DNA of 64,000 nucleotides, taken from Straminergon stramineum. Lineage: Eukaryota; Streptophyta; Bryopsida; Hypnales; Calliergonaceae. Location: NCBI GenBank assembly GCA_963920665.1, contig OY987266.1:8127001-8191000 (forward strand). The letters are read 5' to 3'. Shown here piece by piece: positions 36,046 through 48,525 of this stretch. The notes under the pieces were generated by a model that saw only the letters and a list, made by a program, of their open reading frames with translations, was not told where the DNA came from and searched no databases. Positions within the stretch are counted from its first letter, which is position 1. Each line of letters opens with the position of its first letter. A program made the translations under genes and the position numbers.

Positions 36046-37697
36046 CTTGATCTCTTAACACATGGAATATATCGGAATGATATATTCCAGATTGATTCAC
36101 AATTATGACTGTATTGGGGCTTGTTTGGGATCGCCTTGTGGGCAAATCTAAATATCCAATTTACAAGTGATAATAGAAAGCAACTTATGATCCAGGGATT
36201 CGTTTGTGTGTGTTTTGTCAAGCTTAATGTGGCCATGAGGCACAGGCGGACCAACATTCCCTTGTCGAAGCTCATCAACGACACACTGAATCACTAGTGT
36301 CAGGGATAGTCGTTCTTGTGTTACTCTCATTGCCACATGGACTTCAATGTGGGGACCTGATTAAACAGACTTTATATTCACAGACGATCTCAAGAAGAGA
36401 TCAGAGATCTATGCCACAAATCAAGAAATTATGGACCTTATAGTCATTGAAGAAAATACAGTCGTATTTGTTACATTGAAGGTGTAATTTCAGAAATGGA
36501 CACATTCCGAATAGGGTATCAACTAGGAACTGGGGCAGTTTCAGAGGCTCATATGAAACTCAAGCAGGTTGTTGACACCTGTCTGAAATCTCAACTCGGA
36601 GATCGGAGGTTTTAGACCAATATGCCCTGTGTTGGACTGTTGTTACTCCTCGGGGACTCCACCTCTGCTTCACTCGGTCAGCGTAAGAAATTGGGCCAGC
36701 CATGGTGAGGTTCATTGGATTCTCGTACTAAGTCTAACTAAGATCAATTTTCAGAAAGAATATATTTGATCGCAGCACTGTGAGAGTGGAGTGACCAATC
36801 AACCCTAAACTAAGTGGTCCCACTGCTGCTCGAATATTCAGAATTATCGAAGTTAGCAATCAGATTAAGTTCCACAGAAAGCTAACAATCTAAGCGTGTC
36901 AATGCGAGCATAAGCTGGGTCAAACTAGCAAAGCAGAACAACGCAATTGCATTGATTCAGTGCTAAACCCTAATCAGCTAACGTCTGCTCCTTCCGGAAA
37001 ATGACAAGCGCCTTCGGCATCGCGCCATCTAAACTATTTTTCTGTAACAACATTTTTGAAGGGTGACAATTTCCTTGATGTGGTTTAAAGAGGTTACTTT
37101 CAATTAGCCTAAATTTCCGTCTTCTACTTCACCATTTAAATTGGATACCAAGTAACCTTACCTTCTTTGGAATAGAATGTAGATGGATTAATTACAACAT
37201 TTCGACTGACAGTTTTTCAGTTTACTAGCTTAGTTGTCAGTGCGTTGTCCATGGCAACCCCTACCGATTTGCATGTTTGGACGAGTTTTTGTCTGTCCCT
37301 GTCTACCACCTATATAAATTGAATTCTTGGACGCCATTTTACATTGGAGCTCGGTCCATCAATCGGTGACAAGTACTCTTGATGTTTCAATTTCTCTCCG
37401 AAAGAGAGTTGTAGCCAGAGGGTGTAGCCGACTATGTGGAAGCATAATCTAACTCTGAAGTTGCAGCTACTCACCACCGTGGTCGACAACTCTATTCAAG
37501 CTTCCAGCTTTACAAAATTTAGGATTTACGAGGCCACATGAAGATCATAATCTCTTTGAATCTACAAACTTTGATCGTAAAATTACTCTTCAATCCTTAC
37601 AAATTACTTCAAAAAGCTCTCTCACAATTTCAGTGTCAATTGTTCAGATATGTACACATTTAAAGAGTGCACTTTAGCATCAATAAAAGTGTGACCA
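36046..37697. other. 3' region of the membrane-protein gene and intergenic DNA
   Basis: The first few hundred bases are probably 3' untranslated sequence. About 36500-37000 and 37000-37460 are moderately GC-rich but have no frame above about 60 codons that looks coding. Confidence 0.35.
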
Positions 37698-37701
37698 TTA
37701 A

Positions 37702-38472
37702 CCCCTAAGTGCCTAAGCCTTTCCAAGTGTGTTTTGACTATGAAAAAAGAGCATGGGATTATACTTATCCCCAATGAAGAAAATTGTTTTTTTCTTCAAA
37801 ATCTAACTGTATAGATGTTTAAAGAGTTTGCTTATTAGTATGCCTACCAATTTTGAGTGCAAAATTGCATAGGAGTTGCAAGATTATAACAAGAGAAATG
37901 TGTATTTCCTATTTTTAGTATATTGCCCTTCTCCACAATGTTTCAGAAATTTGCATGTAAAAGTTTTTTGGGATTGGAGGTGACATGATTGACTACAAAT
38001 TTTTTCGTACACTAAAATGAATTTTGAAAAACCTTAAGTTCAAATGAAGAGCTATCAAACTCATTACACAATCCACCTTGCAGTTGTTGAAATGCCAATT
38101 TTTTTTATAAATAGAAATCACAATTAACTCCAAATCAGCATTTGTATGTTTAAATTTTTAATGGTGAAAATCATGAAAACACTTTACTCTTCCCATTGGG
38201 ACCATTTTCAAAGGAAATGGATAAGTACAATTTTTTAGATCTCAAATCAAGTGAAATTGGCAAGCTTTACTCTTCCTCTAAGATACATATATGCCTTTGA
38301 GGATCAAAAATCAAGTATTTATCTTTTTTAGTGCAAAATAAAAAATTTTAGTAGTTAAATTTTGAAATTGCACATAAAAATTTTTTAACTGGTCACAAGA
38401 ATTTAACTACCCATCCCAAAATGAGCCTGAAATTTCTGATTGACCATATATGGTTGGTTAGGTAGTTAGGGG
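37702..38472 (+). mobile_element. Family D-type TTAA-flanked element, copy 2
   Basis: 771 bp between TTAA at 37698-37701 and 38473-38476. Starts CCCCTAAGTGCCTAAGCC (close to the family D end) and ends GTAGTTAGGGG. The inside is only loosely like copy 1. No coding capacity. Confidence 0.7.
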
Positions 38473-38692
38473 TTAAGAATTGCACTACATTGGATTGCAA
38501 AATTTGAGACAAATTTCAGATATGGTTGTTAGGATAGAACTCCCACGAGCTTTAGGCAATTGATTGTTCATACAATAGATGATGCCACTTACTTACCAAA
38601 AATTTTGTTTGCATCTATGCAAAGAGGAGACACAGAAGTACTTTAAGAATATATTTCTATAATCAAGAAACCACATTGTAGCACATGAGGGT

Positions 38693-39424
38693 AGGTGGTT
38701 GCAAGAAAGATTGTTCAATTTTGGTAGGGTTTTGCCAAAACAACAATTTCTGCTCTCTGTACTTAGAGTACTACAAGTACTATGAAACAAAAAAATCTTA
38801 GCCATTGATTTGAAAAATAAATGGCTAAAAGTACCATTGCAAGTACTATGACTATTAGTAAGTACTAAAATAGTACTATTTGAATTAAAGACAATTTTTC
38901 ACAAAAAATAGATACAATGAGGTATAAATTAATAATAAATAGAAAATCATGAACAACCCCCCCTAAAAATTGGCAATTTGTGAGGACGTGTTAGTGACCA
39001 AATTTTACGAAAAAAATCAAGTTGAAACCATCTTCAATGTTCATAAGTGTGCGCCCCAAGGAGCCCTATTTGTACGAATATGGAGGCCATAAAATAATGT
39101 ATTTTTAGATTTTTTTTTGGTAGGCACTTGTCCTACTACTATGGGAATAGACCACACAAATTTCAGTTCTAGCTCATTAATTTTGGGCACTCCCCAGTAA
39201 TAAAAATCCCTAAACCTCAAAGTGTGAAAAATTAGCAAAATTGAATTTTAAATATAAAATGATTTTTTTAATTTCTAAAAAATAAGTGATATGATTTCAA
39301 TCAAGCTAACCATCTCCAATAAAAACTTGAAGCTCATTAGGTCCTACCTTCAAAAGTTCTAATAGAAAAAAACTTTGTCAATCTGAATGTGACAAAATAG
39401 GACCAGTCTTTCTTACAATCACCC
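38693..39424 (-). mobile_element. Family G inverted-repeat element, copy 2
   Basis: About 732 bp. Starts AGGTGGTTGCAAGAAAGATTG and ends TCTTTCTTACAATCACCC, its inverted form. The inside is the reverse complement of copy 1 (CATCTTCAATGTTCA, GGGAATAGACCACACAAATTTCAG). Confidence 0.75.
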
Positions 39425-39779
39425 ATGATGCATCACCTTTAGAATGTAATTAGGATTTAACATAAATGTTAAGAATCCATTTAATAAAGAGCCAATTTGA
39501 ACCTCAAAGGAATTGCCAAAATGCTTGCACTAAACAAAAAACATACAATCAAAAATCCAAGTTCAATACAAAATTGGATTTTGGAAATGTGTAGATGCTC
39601 CAAGGTGCGTTGGATGATTTCCAATGTTTCATTGCAATAATGCCTCACAATTTTCACCCCAACTACTTCTACAAATCTTGAAGAAAATTCTTCCTTGCTC
39701 TCATCTAAGCATACAAAAAATAGAAACCCACTTCTGTACGTCTCTCAATGACATCCTTGCACATAGGCATGCATACCAT

Positions 39780-40060
39780 ACTTGGATTAGCGAGGGGAGT
39801 GCTAGTATGTGAGTATAGAATCTATTAGCCCATAAGTCTAGGAGTCTGTATTATAGACACCTCCTATGGTTATAACTATCTATATTATAGGAATGTACAT
39901 TTTAGACTCTTCCATGTTATTGGATACCTTTGTTATAGGTACATATGCTATAAACACCTTCAAATGGTTGGAGGTACATACCTACAACTAGGTTCAAAGC
40001 TCGTAGGCGCATGTCTCTATACTCACACACTAGCATCTTTGTATTAGCAAGTTCGGCTTA
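39780..40060. repeat. Related copy of the 25.7-kb tandem repeat
   Basis: Shares 'ATTATAG', 'CACCTCCTATGGTTATAA', 'GTTATAGGTACATATG' and the right flank 'ACTCACACACTAGCATC' with 25690-26040. More diverged and shorter. A solitary TTAA-type end (CTTTTAGGGG then TTAA at 40434-40437) lies to its right; I could not find the matching left end. Confidence 0.5.
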
Positions 40061-40506
40061 AATTAATGAAAAAACAAAGTGTCAAATTTTTCTACTTATT
40101 TTGGGACCAAATAGCCAAATCTTCAAATAAATGTAAAGATGATTTGCCGGAAATTCCAAAGGATTTAGTAACAATCCATTGAGTCAAATACCATTCTATC
40201 ATTTGACCATCTACCATCAGAAAAAAAAATTTGATGGCAAATTGAAGGAATTACTTCATTGACATACAATGTGAATGAAAGGTAGAGAGGTCGTTTAATC
40301 ATGAATCGTCAAAGGGTATGCTCCGATTGCAAGTTTCTTGAATGAAGGGTAGAAAGATTGTTTAAACCCATCAGCCATCATGAATCCTCAAAGATTATAG
40401 GACAATGTGAGAAGACTCTCTGTCTTTTAGGGGTTAACATATATCACAATAGGGCTAATACTTCTCATGGAAATGAAAACACAATCTTTGTTAAAGAGAT
40501 TCACTT

Positions 40507-40698
40507 CACTAGAAGAAATTCTCGTTCATCGACTTGATGTGCTTTTGTTGGAAAACACAAAATTGTGTTGGAAAAAAGTTTAAAAACGCAATTTTGCAGT
40601 TTTTTAGTCGGAAAATTGCAAAACTATGTTTTTTCCAATGCATTTTGTATTTTCTAACAAAAACACATCAAGTCGATGAACAAGAATTTCTTCTAGTG
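40507..40698. mobile_element. CACTA-type MITE, 192 bp
   Basis: Starts CACTAGAAGAAATTC and ends GAATTTCTTCTAGTG. The inverted ends match for about 57 bp with few mismatches (TTCATCGACTTGATGTG inside). It is flanked by the direct repeat CTT. The intact SUMO-protease exon reads GTTCACTTCCTTGG at the same point, with a single CTT, confirming a 3-bp target duplication as expected for CACTA (En/Spm) elements. Confidence 0.88.
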
Positions 40699-40845
40699 CT
40701 TCCTCAGTCTACCTCTAGAGTTGCTTATAGTCCACCTTGAATAGATCAATGCTTGTAGATGCCAAGTGTTTTGCTAAAGCATCCTAAAAAAAGATGTTGA
40801 AGAAATAAAAGAGCTTTCCATCCTTAGTAGAAGGTCTTCTTTTAA

Positions 40846-41761
40846 CCCCTCTAGGACCATTGCCTTTTCTTTGCCAAATATCACTCAAAACGACCATTTC
40901 TATTGTAAAGAGTAAAAAAATTGAAGATTGTATTTTTTGGAAATCCAAAAATAGGATCTTACACCTAACTAGTATGAAAATATGTGGGATAAATTTCAGA
41001 AAATTTTGATCAAACAGATTGCAAAATATTTGCAAGTGAAGAAAGGAAACAAAAACTTACATTGCAAGACTAGATTATTTTGACTTTGAACCTTCTCAAC
41101 TAAAATTTTTCTCACTACAAAGTTTTGAGGTTTAAATCTCTAGAGTGTGAAATTGAGTTGAGAATCTAGGGAAAAAAATAAAAATTCAAAAAAACTTAAT
41201 TTTCACTCTTAAAAATATTGTTAAATAGAAGTAGGTATGACATAGAAGGAAAATCTATATTATTAACATCTCTGAGTTGGAATTGAAATGCAGTAATCCC
41301 AATGGTGAGATTGTTTGAGCTAGCAAGAAACTAAACCATGTGGATCTTCTTTTCTGAAAAATTATAAAAAATGCACTTTGAAATGAATCCTACAAGTTAT
41401 TTTTTCAAGAAGATGCTTAGATTGCTCAGAAAACAAGATTGTCCGCAACTTTCAAATCACTTATCCAAATGAAATGAATCAAAGCTTTAGATATAGACAG
41501 AAATATAATCTATGAGAAAAATTATTTTTCAAAAAAAAATTCAAATTTTTGAATATTTTTTTGCTACCTCGTCTCCCTTGTTTTGAGCTTATCTGGGCAT
41601 AACTTTTGTTCTTGGGCACCAATGGAAAAAAAATCATACTCCCAAGAAGCTAATTAGTTTTTCTATCTTCAAAAAAATTTCAAATCATGACAAAAATTGA
41701 GCCCATATGTACCTACCCAAAACCTAATTTGTCCCCTAAAAGGACAATGGTCTTTTAGGGA
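40846..41761 (+). mobile_element. Family E TTAA-flanked element, copy 1
   Basis: 916 bp between TTAA at 40842-40845 and 41762-41765. Ends CCCCTCTAGGACCATTG and CAATGGTCTTTTAGGGA. It sits inside the SUMO-protease pseudogene, where the parent has CTTTCGAGG; the target TTAA can be derived from TCGA by two C-to-T type changes. It matches 56493-57969 in reverse complement. No coding capacity. Confidence 0.87.
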
Positions 41762-42239
41762 TTAAGAAACTTGTAATTAGAGCACAACATAGGCAGAGCT
41801 TCTACTTTGGGAAAAGCATTGATCCTTATGAACCTAGTCAACAAGTGTTTATTTAGTAGCTAAAAAGAACAAAGATCAAAATTATCTATCTAGCCCAAAG
41901 TTTCTAAGGTCAACTAGGCTATTATCACCCACTTTTGCAATTTGGTATCTCGTATAATGTGCTTATTGTTGTCTGTATTATTTTGAGAAAGGAGTTGGTT
42001 GAGTGGATTCAAATACAAGTGGAGTCATAAATAATCTAAGATGAATGAAAATTGATATGAATTTTCAAACACATTTGGTGCAAAAACATAAAATTGCCAA
42101 TAGGTGAGGGTCATAACCATCTTAAAAAGGTTCAAAATCAATGACCTACCACTCTAATCCTATTTGATGAGTGTTTTGAAATCCCAAATTTAACATCCTA
42201 AAAGCTTGTCTTTTATTGCCTAAAGTTGCAACGTCTTAA

Positions 42240-43165
42240 CCCCTAAAGGACCGGCCATGTGTTTTGGGCAACATAACTTTTGGGGCAAGTACAAGTGAGT
42301 GGAGATTTGACTTATTTAGGCTGAAATTTTTTATAAGGTGTGGATGCAGAATATCTTCCGTGAGTGCTAAATTTCATTTCATTTGAGTATACATGTGAAA
42401 AGTAATGATGCAAAATGTTGTTTGTTTCTCAACTCAGACAATCTAGGTAGATAAAAAATATCACTTTTTTCAAAAATAAAAATTTGAAATTGGTTTTTTG
42501 GATATACGTATACGAAGAAAGCTTTGAATCATTCCATTTTTATCAATGACATGAAAGTTATGAGGAATTTTAGTTTGTGGGCAGTTATGGAATCTCTACT
42601 CTAAAATAAACTGGGAAGTCCTTTATTTAACTCAATTTTTAATGTTTTTTGAAAGAAATAATATCCAAGGATGTAGATTGTTTATTACAACATTACAACC
42701 ATTGGGATTGACAATTTTCAATTTCATAAGAAAATTCTTAACAATTTAGTATTTTGATTCATTCTATACTGTCTTCTTTCTACCTACTATTTTTTTCCAA
42801 TATGTTGTACAATTCCAAATGATTCGAAGTTTTCCAAAAATATAGCCAACTTGCCTTGAAGAATGAATCCCCAGATGCACCACTATTTTGGACATTTTTT
42901 CATACAAATGTGACCTTTTGAAGTGCTACAACGCAGTTTTTCGTAGGGCCAAAAAAATGATTTTGTCAATTCAAATGCTAATATCTTGCAATCCACATAG
43001 TGGAAATTTATGAATTTTTTTCCACATCTTTTCAAACCAACTTCATACAAGATCCTATGGTTATATGTCTCCAAAAATATTTTTTTTCTTAAATTTGGTA
43101 CTTGTGCTAAAAATGGCAGTTTTGGAGCTTTTTTGGTTGAAAACATAGTCAAGGAACTTTAGGGG
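42240..43165 (-). mobile_element. Family C TTAA-flanked element, copy 4
   Basis: 926 bp between TTAA at 42236-42239 and 43166-43169. Ends CCCCTAAAGGACCGGCC and AGGAACTTTAGGGG. Reverse orientation to copies 2 and 3. Confidence 0.87.
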
Positions 43166-43169
43166 TTAA

Positions 43170-46100
43170 TCCACCTTAACCAACATTTAATAAACCACAT
43201 CTTTATCAACCTTAAATTGCCTATAAATAGATGAAAATGTAATAGTGTTGTCCAAAAATAGCACCTAATTGCTTGCCCAAAGAAAATGAGTTGCCCAAAA
43301 TCAAAATAACATTGTCAATATCATCAAAAAGTTTAAAATTGCCAAAAATTAAAATGACCTTCATAAAATTGGCAATTTTCTAATGATATTGACAATGATA
43401 ATTTGATTATTTTGGATTTGTTGGATCAATTATGTGCATTGTAAACTCTAGTCTTTGAACAAAGAAATTGAACCAAAAAACACATTATATGATTGTAAAA
43501 TATAAAGTGAATTATTGCGGCATTGCCCTATTCAACCAATATTTAAAATATAAGGGCATGAAGATATTACAATGGTCTACATTGCAACCTATACTCTCTC
43601 TACAATGGCTAATGCAATCCCTTGCTTTCAAGTCCTCCAAAAAATTCAAATATTGTGAGAACCAATATCATTTGCATGTTTATCAAATTGTTGATATATT
43701 AAATTCAATAAATGTCAATTTCCTTCAATTTTCTATACTACAATCTGAAATGATGTCTACAATATGCTAAGGCACAAAAAGGTTTTTCAAAGTTCTAAGA
43801 AAAAAATGACAAAAGATAAAGTAATTCCAAATCATAGTGAACAAACTGAGTTTTAGACATGGCTAACTTTAAAACTAATTTTCTTTTAAATCACAACTAA
43901 TTTTTTCTTCAAACTTCCATGGTAATGTGCAGTATGTCACACACTACAACTTTGGTATATCCAATTTTGGACTTTGTCCATTGATTCTTATAGTATGATT
44001 GTTTGAATGAAAACGTTTCAAATTTGTACTCAATTTTGTTTGTCAATGTACTATGAATTTTTGAAAAAAATTCTTATTAAATACAAATCATGTTCAAAAA
44101 ATCTAAAATTTTCAGAAAAGAATTACATTATAGTGTAGAACATTGTGGTATAATGAAATTCTTTTGTTTCCTCCATATTTAGAAATGTATTTATAAATCT
44201 TCAACTTCAAACTTAGCTAAAATGATTATTTTAAGGAACTTTTTAAAATTTCTAAGTGAAGTAGAAACTATACTTTAGAAGCTTCATTTTGTTAGCTTTT
44301 CTCAAAAGAAAAAGAAAATGCTATGAATGTCAAAATCAAGTTTTAAGGGAAAATACTCAAAGTTGCACCTAAAAAAAATATGATAAAAATCCTTCATTCT
44401 TCAATATGCGCAAAGTCTAGTTGACCACTTGAAGGACACAAAATGCCGTTGGCATCCTTCTAGGGCAAATATCTAAGAAGGCATGATCAAATTTGGAAAT
44501 TGATTATCTTTTCTAAAATCAAGGGTTGAATATGGTTTTATATTGACCTAATAGATTTAATGCTTTGATGATTTTTGTCAAGCCATCTAGCTACTAAACT
44601 AGCATATTAGCATCCAAAATTTAGCAAAATATTTATTATAAATACAATAATGGATTTGAATACTTGGACCTTGAACCCATTTCACTTGGCTAATTGTATG
44701 ATTATGATGCTAGAAGTTGGAAATTAGATTATTGCCCTATTCAACAAGAATAACAAACTTCAAGCCCTCTAGTAGTGAGATTTTTGCTCCTCACGTATGA
44801 ACTTGAAGACTATAAAATATTATATCCTGTGGAATACAAGCGTGCAAATTTTTGCAAGGAAATGTTAGATTTTACTTATTCTCAGTCACATTGCAATATA
44901 AGGAGGTCAAATAAATTGGCCATACGATATCTATTGATTGGTGATTTCTTGCAAGCTTAGGAATTTAATTTGGAATTTCGATTGTGCAAAATTGTTCTAA
45001 AATTTTATGGAAAAAACTTGAAAACTTTGACCGCTTCGAATGAAAGATTATGTCTCTTGAATTTGGAAAAAAATTATTCCCAACCCTGTTTGATAGGATC
45101 AACATACTTTAAACTCCTCTTGAAGTGAGATTTTAGCACTATACATAGTCTTTCTTGCTTCAAACCATGGCTTTTTTTTTCTTTGCTTTTTGGTGCCAGA
45201 TTGCACCATAAAAACTTAGTTCGGCTAAAAAATGACAACAAATCATGAAGATTTTCGCTAGAATACCTCGAGTTCAAAAAACATCTTTGATGAAATTGCA
45301 AGATTGTGGATGAAAATAGAATCACGGACATGTAATATCTGCTAATGCAATCTTTTCTATCCAATATGTGGATGAATGTTGAAATTTGGAACACCACTAT
45401 AACATTTTTTATCCCTACTTTGGCACTTCATAAAAAATGAAAAAAAAGCCCTGCTTCAGACTGCTGCATCCTATGGTCATGGACACTATCTTAACAATGA
45501 GGCATGCTTCATTTACTACTTCAGAGGTTGCAAAGCATTTGTGACAGGGCTAGTTTTAAAATTTGCATTTCATGTTCAATTCTTGAAATGTCTCATCCTG
45601 AAAATGAGGATGCCATATTAGCAAATTGGTAGGACCCTACATTTTGCACCACATTGCTGCTTCTGTTTTCCCAGATGGTGACAAGGTATACTATTTCATT
45701 TTATGGAAGATATAACGTATCTACATCATTTTCCTTTCTCTTGTTTTGTACATGACATTTTGCAACATGTGCCTTCTAAATAATGCTTTGCAGATGCAAT
45801 GCAATACGAACTGGAAGTGCAAATGTTTGATTCCAGAAAATATTTCATACGTGTATTCTGTCAATGGATAACATGTTGAGGGATGTTGTTCTGGGACTTG
45901 AGCAGTAGGTGATCTGGAGTAGCATCTGTGGAATGGAGGTCAATGCAATTGGTGACATGATAGTCACTGCTTATCTGTAGAAAGGGTTAAATTTTAGGTT
46001 CTGAAGTCCTTCAAAGGAGATGTAATGAAAATATTGGACATAATAAAGCCCAGGAATATTGCAATGCTACATTTCTTTTGCCACTACTCCATGTATTATC

Positions 46101-46560
46101 CATACATGCTGAGAAGTAAATTAATTCCATAGTATAATGTGCCCAATGATTCTATGTATACTGCATCTTATATTTCTAACTCAAAATACCACAGTGATTG
46201 ATAAAAAAACAACTCCTCATTGCATAATGTACATGACTGTAGTTATCATACTATCAATTATCAATCATTGAAATAGAAACCACTGTACTCAAAAATTGCT
46301 ACAGCTCAAAAAAATACGTTTCACTACCAAAAACCATTTTCATGTTGGTACCAACAAAGTTATGCTAGTTTTGTCTTGGGTTTTGGAAGGCCCTCTGGTG
46401 GTGGAACCATAGATCATATCCATACTTTTGAAAACCATTGTTAAATTGTGCATATAGGACATCATCACAAATTTTTAAATTTAAAGTACCTTAGTCATTA
46501 AGGGTTCAGGTTCTTATTGTTACATTCCCTTAATCATGACAATTCAATATCCTAACTTCT
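43170..46560. other. AT-rich intergenic DNA with a decayed family F fragment
   Basis: About 44740-45190 shares scattered words with the family F element at 26855-27775 (TTACT.ATTCTCA.TCAC.TTGCAAT, AGCAAT/GGTCAA) but has lost its ends. Frames up to 107 codons are seen on both strands and none is recognisable. The last few hundred bases may be 3' untranslated sequence of the LRR gene. Confidence 0.35.
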
Positions 46561-46676
46561 AGTCATGTGGGAAACAACCACCTAAGAAGTTTAAAAGAAG
46601 GCAATGATGACTTTGTGATGAGCATACCCATAATTACCCAACAACCAACACAAGTGTATGTAGCTCAAGTAGCTCT

Positions 46677-48471
46677 TTATTTGAATTCCCACTCCAAATT
46701 CTTCAAATTGATCAAAGCCTCCCTACCAGGGATCTCCTTGACACTAGTCCCCCTCAAATCCAAAGAAACCAATGCCTTCAAATGCCCTAAGAATGGAAGG
46801 CGTTTTAGTGACTTGCAACAGTAAAGGATTAATGAAGTCAACAAATGCAATTCTTCTACACCTTCAACATCTTTGACACTACTATCCGACAAATCCAAGT
46901 GGGTCAACCCCTTCAAGCAACCTAACTCTGATACACTTCTCAGACTCCTGCAATGCCGAAGTTGGAGTGCCGTCAAAGCTTGAAGCCCACTCAAGCCTCG
47001 GATGCTAGAAAAGGTACAATGTCTAAGTGACAAGAATGCCAAGAACTTTAATCCCTTCAAATTCTCCAGGTCCATTTCTGACGACCTCTCGCCAGATATC
47101 TCCAATCTCCGCAATTTAGCACAATGGCTGAACGCAGACAATTGCATAGGGATCATTGACTCATTGGAGTTATGTCGGACAACGTCAATTTCTCTCAAAG
47201 AGGAAAGGTTTCCTACATCAGGAAAATCGTAATAAGCAGGACACGACCATATATCAAGTGATCCAAGACTGGTTGCAGCTTCCCAACCTGCCACCGAGTT
47301 GAAATTTGGACAATAGGACACGTGAAGGAACCGCAAGCTGGGAAATTTTCTCAAATCCAAATGCTTAAGTTTTTTACACCTACAAAGCCTCAATACTTTA
47401 ATATATTGAAGTGAAGACTGCTTAATGGGAAAACTCTCACAATAAGTCTTCAAGTGGGGATTCTTGCACAATACTTCCTTGAAGATCTTTTCGTACACCC
47501 CTAAATTGAAGTCCCATGATCCGCCCTTCCAAAGATCAATATGTGCAAGACCCTTTCCTTCTTCAAAAACCATGCCCTCCACTTGCACAAGTTCAAACTG
47601 CCACAGCTTTGATACCTACGCACAAATGTAATTCGCCACATAAGAGTAGAATGATTGTTACAAAACCCAAGTTCTAATACAAAACCAGTTGTGTAATGAA
47701 GTGACGTCTATCAATTGAATTACATAATGATTCAGCTACCACATGGTCTCCTAATCATTTCAGCAGATGAAAATCAAGAATTCAGATCATGCAGGAACAA
47801 GAAATATGAATCAAACAAAAATAACGATCTCGAAATGGTGGAAAACAGAACCTACATAGTTCCAAATGTCCCACCGTTGACAATCTTGAACAATTGCTAG
47901 ACGTCGACCTATTACTTGCATACAGACAAATCTTCCGGAATACGCTCTCTCTTGGACCAGATTGAGGAGTGTAGATTGCAAGTTCTCATCCAAAGAACTC
48001 AACACAGTCGCTGGGACAACATCGCAAAGTGCAACCGCAACTGGTCCACAACCACTATCCAATGGAACCTGCACCACACGCATGACCCAATCAGAGCGAG
48101 CAAGCAAACATAAATTGTGAGAACGTTATCACCTTCCTCGCATACAATCAACTTCAAGAAGCATCTCGTTCTCACATATGAATCAATATAGGCACTCTCA
48201 TTATCACAAAATGAATCTCCAGGAAATTCAATCCAAGAAAAACAAATGCATCATTTGAATACACAAAAGAATAAAAAAACACAAGAAATCAATAATCCAA
48301 TCACTAATCCAAAAAGAAGGAGAATGCCAAAATATAAGTTTGAAGTGAGACCAAACTTACAGCTTCATCCTTAAATGGCCTTTCCAATGACGTTGGTCGG
48401 GGATTGGGAGCAAGTGAGTCAAGTGAGCTCAGTGGATGCAAGTCATTACATACGTTAGAACTCAACTTCAT
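46677..48471 (-). CDS. Leucine-rich-repeat protein
   Basis: Three exons, 48471-48361, 48068-47856 and 47615-46677, all joined in phase 0, give 420 residues from the ATG at 48471. The first ~110 residues have no clear domain. The last exon holds roughly nine leucine-rich repeats of about 21-24 residues, for example LRRLEISGERSSEMDLENLK, LTALQLRHCRSLRSVSELG, LTHLDLSDSSVKDVEGVEEL and LVSLDLRGTSVKEIPG. This spacing with Cys residues in the strands is the cysteine-containing/R-protein-like plant LRR type. I see no nucleotide-binding (P-loop), kinase or F-box motif, no signal peptide and no membrane segment. The start lies only 54 bp beyond the stop of the SUMO-protease gene on the same strand. It may therefore be a downstream part of that transcription unit or have a promoter inside it. 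Exon A is also open upstream of this ATG as far as a good acceptor at its left (TATATCTCAG), so the true start may be different. Confidence 0.65.
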
Positions 48472-48525
48472 ACGCTTCTGAGATATATTGGCTGGGTCGC
48501 AAATTTTATCCAAAATTGTGTACCA

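Larger units (their letters stand above)
40438..41903 (-). pseudogene. Broken copy of SUMO-protease exon 2 with two transposons inside
   Basis: Three blocks, 40438-40506, 40699-40845 and 41762-41903, line up in order and orientation with about 50968-51320, which is exon 2 of the SUMO-protease gene plus parts of its two flanking introns. Shared text includes GTTGCTTATAGTCCACCT, AAGAAAT.AAAGAGCTT, AGAGCACAACA.AGGCAGAGC and TCAACAAGTG.TTAT. Because intron sequence is included, this is a genomic duplication, not a retrocopy. The gaps between the blocks are exactly the CACTA element and family E copy 1. Many substitutions, largely C-to-T/G-to-A, make it non-functional. Confidence 0.85.

Noticed and set aside
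40534..40740. 68-codon frame
   Set aside because: It lies across the CACTA element's inverted repeat.
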